A DNA stretch of 64,000 nt, taken from Megasphaera elsdenii (GTDB taxonomy: Bacteria > Bacillota > Negativicutes > Veillonellales > Megasphaeraceae). Location: positions 135,842-199,841 of the forward strand of contig NZ_JAJBQV010000001.1 of the NCBI RefSeq assembly GCF_020539865.1, written 5' to 3'. This document shows, piece by piece, positions 58,986-64,000 of this stretch. Position 1 is the stretch's first letter. Each line of letters opens with the position of its first letter. The translations under genes and the position numbers were made by a program. The notes under the pieces were generated by a model. The model searched no databases. It worked only from the letters and a program-made list of their open reading frames with translations, and was not told the DNA's origin.

Positions 58986-59741
58986 CTACCTCCTGTCCAA
59001 TTTGGACAACCTGTCCACGATTTCATTCATGACACGCCGATACTGCCAGGCCGGCTTGATGCACATCGGCTTTAAATGATGGTCCGGCCCGGTCAGTTCT
59101 GCCAGCGGCTTATGCTCGATAGTCGATTCAGCCACCCAGGCACTGCGGCTGATGGCCGTCGTAAATAGCGGCAGCCGTTCGCCAAGCAAATCCTTTACGT
59201 CATTACTGTACCATGCCGGCTCATCGTGCGTGACCAGGACGCCCAGCACTTTCGCATCAAAGCCCGCTTCCTGCAAGTAGCTTAACTGCTGCATGAGATT
59301 TTCCAGGCCATGTGTGCTGAAGGCATCCAGGCGGATAGGAATAATCAGATAGTCTGCACACCGCAAGGCACTGGCTGTCAGTTTTCCCAGGGCTGGCGGG
59401 CAGTCGATAAGGCAAAGGTCGTAATCGTCGGCAAAGCAATCAACGTCTAAGGCCGCATCTTCTATAACCGATAGCGATAAATTTCCAGGGATAATGTCCA
59501 GCCAGGGCCATTCCGTGCCGACCGGGTTCAGCTGGACAGGGCCGTCCGCATCATAGCGGCTGAAATATTGCGACAAGTTCCCCTGCGGGTCCCGGTCGAC
59601 CAAGAGGACACGGCGCAAGCTGTTCCGCTTCGTCCCTTTGAGTTTTTTTGTTCGATGGGTTGCGTACAAATGCCCCAAGTTGGCGGCCGTTATAGTTTTC
59701 CCAACGCCGCCCTTGAGACTGTACACGGCTATTTTAATCAT
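58986..59741 (-). CDS. parA: ParA-family partition ATPase
   Basis: A 251-residue protein; ATG 59741 chosen by its spacing from AAAGGAG. The deviant Walker A motif is SLKGGVGKT near the N-terminus, followed by VLLVDRDPQGNLSQYF (A' motif) and LCLIDCPPALGKL (Walker B). It is a plasmid- or phage-type ParA that segregates DNA copies with ParB. Its 3' end contains one copy of the candidate parS palindrome. Confidence 0.92.
   Translation of the reverse strand: MIKIAVYSLKGGVGKTITAANLGHLYATHRTKKLKGTKRNSLRRVLLVDRDPQGNLSQYFSRYDADGPVQLNPVGTEWPWLDIIPGNLSLSVIEDAALDVDCFADDYDLCLIDCPPALGKLTASALRCADYLIIPIRLDAFSTHGLENLMQQLSYLQEAGFDAKVLGVLVTHDEPAWYSNDVKDLLGERLPLFTTAISRSAWVAESTIEHKPLAELTGPDHHLKPMCIKPAWQYRRVMNEIVDRLSKLDRR
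58994..59008. promoter_or_regulatory. Candidate parS-like palindrome, copy 3
   Basis: TGTCCAATTTGGACA, the same 7-bp arms as copies 1 and 2 with a T instead of A at the centre, located in the 3' end of parA next to parB. Confidence 0.62.
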
Positions 59742-60174
59742 GGCCATGCTCCTTTTCATAGACAAATTTCAAATGGCAGAATTCACTCCGCACACTAAGA
59801 CCGGATTTCTGACAGCGCGTCTTGATCATGGCCATCATCTGGCCATAGCCGCCGATACCCATTTTCCGTCCCAGGTCTTCCACTTCGGCCATGAAGCTTC
59901 GCGTTTTCGGCTTCTTGATTTTTGGGGCCTGTTTATATTCCGGGTGGTTATCGTGCCAGCGCAAATTGATGATACTGCGGCTCAGGCGCTTACATTTTGG
60001 GCTGCAATACTTTTGGCCGCGCCTGGCATCGGGCATGGTACGCCCACAGATACAGCACACGCCATGTTTCGGATGATAAATCCGCTGTTCAGCTGCCACG
60101 GAACATGCTTCGCACAAGTTCCGTTCCTGGCTGGTTTCAAATGATTTTCCGCACAGTTCACACGTAGCAATCAT
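59734..60174 (-). CDS. Zinc-finger-type protein of early region
   Basis: A 146-residue protein from ATG 60174, overlapping the HNH gene stop (ATGA). Two cysteine clusters, CELCGKSF with LCEAC and CCICGRTM with YCSPKCKR, resemble zinc ribbons of phage early proteins. A basic helical region follows (YKQAPKIKKPKTRSFMAEVE). It precedes parA with an 8-base overlap. The role is unknown, probably nucleic-acid binding. Confidence 0.7.
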   Translation of the reverse strand: MIATCELCGKSFETSQERNLCEACSVAAEQRIYHPKHGVCCICGRTMPDARRGQKYCSPKCKRLSRSIINLRWHDNHPEYKQAPKIKKPKTRSFMAEVEDLGRKMGIGGYGQMMAMIKTRCQKSGLSVRSEFCHLKFVYEKEHGHD

Positions 60175-60470
60175 TCTTTGAGCGCCCCCTTTTCGCCATA
60201 CAGAAAGTGCAGATAGTCGACGCAAATTTCCCGTGCCACTGCTGGCGTCTTGTGGTGTCGCATGAAGTGGCAGCGCGGGCAGAGCATGACGACTTTCGTT
60301 TCTTCGTCGCTGCGGTAAATGCCGCACGGCTCATGGTGATACTTCACGCCATATTTAATCGGCACGCCGCACCAGATGCAGTGGCCGCCATCGCGTTCGT
60401 AAATCTTATCATAAAATTCCCTGGCCTTTCTGCCTGTCAGGTGGATTCGCTTCTTTTTTTTGAGTTCCAT
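60171..60470 (-). CDS. HNH endonuclease
   Basis: A 99-residue protein. HNH motif: CIWCGVPI, then YHHEPCGIYR with the His pair and LCPRCHFMRHHKTP. It lies in the early region, away from terminase, so a role in recombination or DNA processing rather than packaging is likely. The start overlaps the preceding gene by 34 bases. Confidence 0.82.
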   Translation of the reverse strand: MELKKKKRIHLTGRKAREFYDKIYERDGGHCIWCGVPIKYGVKYHHEPCGIYRSDEETKVVMLCPRCHFMRHHKTPAVAREICVDYLHFLYGEKGALKE

Positions 60471-60712
60471 TGTCGGGCCTTCTTTCTATTTGTCCGGTGC
60501 TTGTATACCCGGAATTTGACCAGGCGCTTATCGTAGATATACTCGACGCGCCCATAACATTCTTTGCCGGTCCGCCGCCCGTGCTCGAATTCGACGAAGT
60601 GGATTTTCTCGTCAATCCGGACACATTCGTTTTTTCCGAGCAGCAGCGTGTTTTCCCGTCCCTCTGCCACGGCAGCGAACGGCACCGGCGATTTGCGGAT
60701 CAGGTACACCAA
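60437..60712 (-). CDS. Small basic protein, unknown
   Basis: A 91-residue protein starting at GTG behind AGAGAGGAAAG. It is basic, with ENTLLLGKNECVRIDEKIHF and a Lys/Arg-rich end. It overlaps the replication protein by about 100 bases and the HNH gene by 34. No family is recognised. Confidence 0.6.
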   Translation of the reverse strand: MVYLIRKSPVPFAAVAEGRENTLLLGKNECVRIDEKIHFVEFEHGRRTGKECYGRVEYIYDKRLVKFRVYKHRTNRKKARQWNSKKRSEST

Positions 60713-61436
60713 CGCTTTCCTCCTCTCTTATCATGCGATAGAACATGTACGGGAACCCATAGGCCGTATACCCGTATTGCACGGGCTTTTCGATGTAATA
60801 GCCCCTCCTGGGTTTCGGTTCCCGCCACGTCTTGGACTGTATGATTTCCTTTTCGACTTTGGGTTTGCGGAGGTTCCGGCTGCACCGATAGCGGGACCGC
60901 TGGCAACGCTCTTTTTGGCAGTACGTTTCGCGCGTTTCCTTGACAAGATATTGGGCCACTCGTTCCGCATCATCTGGCTGCCCATCGTAGAAGCGAAAGG
61001 CGTTATAGGGAATCTTGCCCCATTTCCACAGGGTTTGATACTCCCGCCGTCCCCAGCCGATGTTGTTTATCAGCAGATGATGATGAGGGCGATGGTCCTT
61101 TCCCTCGCTTGTGCCAATCCACTTCAGCTCATGCCCAGCCGCCCGGTAATGGCGTCTTAGACATAGGATGAAGTTGTCCAGCCGCTTTTTCGCTTCGGCT
61201 TCGGTCGGAGCTTCCCCGGCATAGGTCAGGTCCAGTCGTATGTCATCATCTTGGAAGTTCTCCAGGATGAGGAGCCGCAGGTTCCGGATGGAGTTGCGCT
61301 CATTTACCTTCCACTGGTCGGCGCCGGTCTTATTGCAATTCCGGCTGCGCGGCATCGATGGATTATGATAGCGGGCGGTATGATATTTTCTCACCTCAAT
61401 GACGGGACCAGCTGTCACCGTTTCCATGACATACAT
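60612..61436 (-). CDS. HUH-type replication initiation protein
   Basis: A 274-residue protein with AGGAGGTTCGGC before ATG. The metal-binding His cluster is in KDHRPHHHLLINNIGWG (about residues 112-128). Candidate catalytic tyrosines follow in ERVAQYLVKETRETYCQKER. The pattern is that of rolling-circle replication-associated proteins of phages and plasmids, which nick the origin and join covalently to its 5' end. A basic region follows (RCQRSRYRCSRNLRKPKVEK). Together with ParA and ParB it suggests plasmid-like maintenance. Confidence 0.75.
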   Translation of the reverse strand: MYVMETVTAGPVIEVRKYHTARYHNPSMPRSRNCNKTGADQWKVNERNSIRNLRLLILENFQDDDIRLDLTYAGEAPTEAEAKKRLDNFILCLRRHYRAAGHELKWIGTSEGKDHRPHHHLLINNIGWGRREYQTLWKWGKIPYNAFRFYDGQPDDAERVAQYLVKETRETYCQKERCQRSRYRCSRNLRKPKVEKEIIQSKTWREPKPRRGYYIEKPVQYGYTAYGFPYMFYRMIREEESVGVPDPQIAGAVRCRGRGTGKHAAARKKRMCPD

Positions 61437-61574
61437 GCCGAACCTCCTGTCCGCCGGTTGTTTGTATATTTAATACCTTTAAGCAAGTGTAAAATAGGGC
61501 CGTGCCCTATCCTTGAAACCTGCTCTATGTTATACTGATTGTGTACCGACGATCTCTTTTGCAACACAAGGTAG

Positions 61575-61607
61575 AAAGCGTCTCATTCTTTATGAGTGAG
61601 GCGCTTT
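61575..61607. terminator. Hairpin, possible terminator at early gene boundary
   Basis: A 14-bp stem (61575-61588 with 61594-61607, two G-T pairs) with loop TTTAT, flanked by AAA and TTTT. It overlaps the 3' end of the cysteine-rich gene and could stop - strand transcription before the replication gene. Confidence 0.6.
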
Positions 61608-61846
61608 TCTATTGCCCTCATGTCATTACGGAATTTCTCTACCGCCCGGCCGCCGCGAGTTGCCGGCAGCGGTCCGGATGCTGCGAGTGTTTCCTTAGAT
61701 ACTTTCTTTATGCCGTACCAGCAGGACCACAACATAGTCCCCGCAAAATACGGGCATGTCTTACAGTGTCCCTGGCAAATGTCCGTCTCCCTGGCTTTGC
61801 AGTAAATCCAGCTGTTCGACGATTTGCCGCAGACGGGACAATTCAT
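61583..61846 (-). CDS. Cysteine-rich small protein, possible zinc ribbon
   Basis: An 87-residue protein. The N-terminal MNCPVCGKSSNSWIYCKARE and GHCKTCPYFAG contain six cysteines in CxxC-like pairs, likely one or two zinc sites. The C-terminal half is basic and helical. Its start overlaps the stop of the HTH gene upstream by ATGA. Function unknown. Confidence 0.65.
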   Translation of the reverse strand: MNCPVCGKSSNSWIYCKARETDICQGHCKTCPYFAGTMLWSCWYGIKKVSKETLAASGPLPATRGGRAVEKFRNDMRAIEKRLTHKE

Positions 61847-62067
61847 CGTCCCTCCAGCAGTGCGAAAAGATCTTCGCCGTCATGCTGCGCTAGGAACGCG
61901 TTGAGCGTGTACTTCCGGATGCTCTTCGACGTTCCCCGTCTCATGCATGTCAGTGCGCCCGCCTTGATGAGCTTGCCGACAATAGCCGGCGACGTCCGCA
62001 GGCGCGCTGCCGTTTCATCAATGCTCATGAGACGGTCCCCGTCGTCCGGGAAAATTCTGTCGTTCAT
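61843..62067 (-). CDS. Excisionase-like HTH protein
   Basis: A 74-residue protein with TTAGGAGGCAGCT before ATG. A winged-helix pattern of the MerR/excisionase type: LMSIDETAARLRTSPAIVGK, LIKAGALTCMRRGTSKSIRK. It may act as an excisionase or an early regulator. No integrase is in view to support the first role. Confidence 0.72.
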   Translation of the reverse strand: MNDRIFPDDGDRLMSIDETAARLRTSPAIVGKLIKAGALTCMRRGTSKSIRKYTLNAFLAQHDGEDLFALLEGR

Positions 62068-62076
62068 AGCTGCCTC

Positions 62077-62400
62077 CTAAAATTTAATAATCAGGCGCTG
62101 GCCCGGCTGAATGTCTTCATTCCCGCCAATGTCGTTATCTCTTTGAATTTTCCAGATAATACGGCGGATATCATCGTGGTTACTGGCTACGCCGCCGGCA
62201 ATGTCCCAGAGGGTTTCCCCTTCTTGGACGTAATGAATCTGCTGCCGTTCCACGGTCTTGACTTCCTGGCTGGCCGTATGGCCGATATACGCGCCGATGC
62301 AGAACGATAGCGCCAGCCCCAGCCCTACGGTTATGATTCTGCGGGCTTTTGACTTTTTCGGTGCCGCGCTGTGGTGAGCCCTGATTTCCATGACTTTCAT
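62077..62400 (-). CDS. Membrane-anchored LysM protein
   Basis: A 107-residue protein. One membrane helix (ITVGLGLALSFCIGAYIGHT) is followed by a LysM domain (IHYVQEGETLWDIAGGV, then NDIGGNEDIQPGQRLIIKF) predicted to face the cell wall. Similar YneA-type proteins inhibit cell division, so an early host-takeover role is possible. It could also be a wall-binding accessory. No ideal ribosome site is seen. Confidence 0.75.
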   Translation of the reverse strand: MKVMEIRAHHSAAPKKSKARRIITVGLGLALSFCIGAYIGHTASQEVKTVERQQIHYVQEGETLWDIAGGVASNHDDIRRIIWKIQRDNDIGGNEDIQPGQRLIIKF

Positions 62401-62455
62401 TTTTCATCACCATGTCGATTAACTGCTCTATCGAAATGAACAGGCAAATTTGTTA

Positions 62456-62470
62456 TCTACTTAAAGTGGA
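62456..62470. promoter_or_regulatory. Operator-like site downstream of cro-like gene
   Basis: TCTACTTAAAGTGGA, differing at one arm position and at the central base from the perfect palindrome at 62697-62711. It lies just after the cro-like stop codon and may serve as an auxiliary operator. Confidence 0.55.
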
Positions 62471-62471
62471 A

Positions 62472-62666
62472 TTACGAGTTAAAAAAATTGATATTGTCAT
62501 AAGGCATATTCAAATATTCCGAAATCATTTTCGCCTGCTTGATGGTAGCGAGTTCAGGATTTTTCTCAATTTTACGATATGTCTGTACGTGAATATGCAA
62601 GTAATCAGCCATATCCTTTTGCCTTTTATCCCTTAATTTTCGTGCTTGCGATATACTGTACGTCAT
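62472..62666 (-). CDS. Cro-like HTH protein
   Basis: A 64-residue protein with GAAAGGAGGGAGCGTAT before ATG. It is a complete small helix-turn-helix (LRDKRQKDMADYLHIHVQTY, RKIEKNPELATIKQAKMISE). It is transcribed leftward from the divergent promoter region opposite the repressor gene, so it is probably the first gene of the lytic arm. Confidence 0.8.
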   Translation of the reverse strand: MTYSISQARKLRDKRQKDMADYLHIHVQTYRKIEKNPELATIKQAKMISEYLNMPYDNINFFNS

Positions 62667-62689
62667 ATACGCTCCCTCCTTTCATCTTT

Positions 62690-62718
62690 ATAATAATCTA
62701 CTTTAAGTAGAATGTCAA
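62690..62718 (-). promoter_or_regulatory. Leftward early promoter with internal operator
   Basis: On the - strand: -35 TTGACA (62718-62713), a 17-bp spacer and -10 TATTAT (62695-62690). The 15-bp perfect palindrome TCTACTTTAAGTAGA (62697-62711) fills the spacer, so repressor binding would block the promoter. Confidence 0.85.
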
Positions 62719-62738
62719 TGCTGTATTGTGGAATTATT

Positions 62739-62778
62739 TCTACTTTATGTTGATTTATTTCTACTTTTCTTGTATGAT
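62739..62778 (+). promoter_or_regulatory. Repressor promoter with two half-operators
   Basis: -35 TTGATT (62750-62755), a 17-bp spacer and -10 TATGAT (62773-62778). TCTACTT half-sites occur at 62739-62745 and 62760-62766, 21 bp apart, two helical turns. Confidence 0.72.
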
Positions 62779-62806
62779 GTAAGTAATCAAGGAGGTGTTT
62801 TCCCTT

Positions 62807-63178
62807 ATGGCTATCAGTGAAAACATAAAATTATTGCGCGAAAAATACCGTTTATCTCAAAAAGACCTGGCACTTATTGCTGGAGTAAGCGACAAAGCCG
62901 TATCTACTTGGGAACGAGGGCTGAAGGAACCTCGCATGGGAGCTATTCAAAAGATTGCGGATCATTTTGGAATCAAAAAAAGCAATCTAATTGAAGATGG
63001 TGGAATGGCGTCGATTGCTACTCTGCCTTCCACAAATAACAGCTTTACTCCAAAAGAAATAAATATAATAAAAAAATATCGTCGCCTCACTCCCGAAGGT
63101 AAAAAAACGGTATTGACTATTTTGGACCTTCAGTATGAAATGGTATCTCCCAAGATTAAGAACGACGAGGTAATTTAA
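62807..63178 (+). CDS. XRE-family phage repressor (CI-like)
   Basis: A 123-residue protein; ATG 62807 preferred over a GTG at 62795 that overlaps the AAGGAGG site. The N-terminal helix-turn-helix (LREKYRLSQKDLALIAGVSD, KAVSTWERGLKEP) is followed by a short helical C-terminal part (FTPKEINIIKKYRRLTPEGK, TVLTILDLQYEM) without a peptidase domain. It is divergent from the cro-like gene and probably maintains lysogeny by binding the TCTACTT operators. Confidence 0.85.
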   Translation: MAISENIKLLREKYRLSQKDLALIAGVSDKAVSTWERGLKEPRMGAIQKIADHFGIKKSNLIEDGGMASIATLPSTNNSFTPKEINIIKKYRRLTPEGKKTVLTILDLQYEMVSPKIKNDEVI

Positions 63179-63205
63179 TTATCATAGATTTTAAAAGGAG
63201 ATGAT

Positions 63206-63652
63206 GTGACTATGCTTAATATGATTATTTGGATATTTTCAATAGCGGCCATTTTATTGGTCCTATATTACCTGGGTTATTTGTTAATATCCATAGTGCG
63301 TAAATCATTTAAATCTTCCGCTTCTAAACAATCTCCACAAATCGTCGCTAAGCCTCCAGTTCCTCTTGAAGAGCCACCCGCAGCAACGACGCATCATATC
63401 AAAATTTCTATGCCGTATTTTATATTCTCTATAATTATTGCTTTATCATTTTGCTTTATTATTTATCAAGAATGGCAAATTCAAACACTGTCAAAGAAAA
63501 TACAACGAATAGAATCTACTTCTACTCAATTTGATTTGGAATATAAAATCAACTCATTAGAGTCCGAACTGTCTGATCTTGATTCTCGTATTGATACCTG
63601 TGAATCAGACATCGACGATTTAAAAAACTATGGATATGAAGTGGGGAGATGA
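63206..63652 (+). CDS. Two-helix membrane protein with coiled coil
   Basis: About 148 residues; GTG 63206 or ATG 63212 may be the start behind AAAAGGAG. Membrane helices lie near residues 5-30 (IIWIFSIAAILLVLYYLGYL) and 70-90 (YFIFSIIIALSFCFIIYQEW), with a C-terminal coiled coil (INSLESELSDLDSRIDTCES). It is expressed with the repressor, hence probably in lysogens. A superinfection-exclusion role is possible but unproven. Confidence 0.6.
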   Translation: MTMLNMIIWIFSIAAILLVLYYLGYLLISIVRKSFKSSASKQSPQIVAKPPVPLEEPPAATTHHIKISMPYFIFSIIIALSFCFIIYQEWQIQTLSKKIQRIESTSTQFDLEYKINSLESELSDLDSRIDTCESDIDDLKNYGYEVGR

Positions 63653-63658
63653 TTCTTT

Positions 63659-63976
63659 ATGAAAAAAATTTTAATTTCGCTACTATCCTGTTTATTGCTG
63701 ACTTCCGTTGCATGGGCCAATTATTTTGATAACTACCCCAAGCGCTTTGTTAGCTATGATTCAACATCAAGATTCAAGGCATACATTGATATGGATTCTG
63801 TAAATGTCGTTCGTTATGATCCGCCTTATTACGAAATACAAGCTACTACCTATTATTTTGATTATGTCTTACATGGAGGCATGAAATGTTCCATGCTGTT
63901 TTACTACGATTATGATAAACAAACAATAGCCTCTCAATTACAATCTGGTCCTATGTCAAGTTTGAGTACAAATTAA
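63659..63976 (+). CDS. Small secreted protein, lysogenic accessory gene
   Basis: A 105-residue protein with a clear signal peptide (KKILISLLSCLLLTSVAWA, cleaved before NYF). The mature part is Tyr-rich and beta-like (FKAYIDMDSVNVVRYDPPYY, EIQATTYYFDYVLHGGMKCS), resembling small periplasmic proteins of Negativicutes with a surface-entry-type motif. It lies in the repressor operon. It may be a lysogenic conversion or exclusion factor. The family is not recognised with certainty. Confidence 0.6.
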   Translation: MKKILISLLSCLLLTSVAWANYFDNYPKRFVSYDSTSRFKAYIDMDSVNVVRYDPPYYEIQATTYYFDYVLHGGMKCSMLFYYDYDKQTIASQLQSGPMSSLSTN

Positions 63977-64000
63977 ATTGAGGTTTCTATCAATCAGTTA

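Overview
The window holds the late-gene arms of two different temperate phages placed tail to tail, with no clear host gene between them. Left phage (A, about 1-28.6 kb, + strand): an HK97/lambda-like siphophage. Right phage (B, about 29.1-64 kb, almost all - strand): a short-tailed podophage whose structural genes resemble those of Bordetella phage BPP-1 and T7-type tails. The gene families are Firmicutes-like (ArpU/DUF1492 late regulators, P27-like terminase small subunit, GH25 lysins), yet both phages carry a spanin-like overlapping gene pair, which fits a host with an outer membrane. I infer a diderm Firmicute (Negativicutes such as Megasphaera or Veillonella relatives), at moderate confidence. 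No rRNA, tRNA, IS element or integrase is visible.

Phage A reads: partial gene, ArpU-like late regulator, strong terminator, terminase small subunit, HNH/P-loop fusion, P27-like protein, terminase large subunit, portal, protease, capsid, connectors, tail tube, tail chaperones with a -1 frameshift site, tape measure with two peptidoglycan hydrolase domains, M/L/K/J-type tail tip, fibres, then lysis genes. After lysis comes an accessory island (26.63-28.64 kb). It has a promoter starting exactly at two type I-F CRISPR-repeat-like hairpins with an intrinsic terminator, then a second strong promoter with a duplicated operator driving an unknown gene and a ribbon-helix-helix protein. This looks like an RNA-plus-protein anti-CRISPR locus.

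The junction 28.64-29.12 kb is AT-rich, has no gene and contains a 53-bp near-perfect inverted repeat.

Phage B, read right to left in its transcription direction: a divergent repressor/Cro-like switch with repeated operators (62.4-62.8 kb), early genes, a HUH-type replication protein, HNH and zinc-finger proteins, ParA, ParB, an ArpU-like regulator followed by a terminator, terminase, portal, scaffold, capsid, cement protein, tail tubular A and B, internal virion proteins including a 2575-residue polyvalent protein, a tail fibre, then a complete diversity-generating retroelement (target, Avd, template repeat, reverse transcriptase). In the 87-bp template/variable pair all 12 differences lie at template adenines. 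The lysis cassette follows and includes a Tad2-like anti-Thoeris gene, holin-like genes, a GH25 lysin and the spanin-like pair. Three copies of a 15-bp palindrome scattered over phage B are candidate ParB sites. To the right of the switch, + strand genes encode the repressor and two small membrane or secreted proteins.
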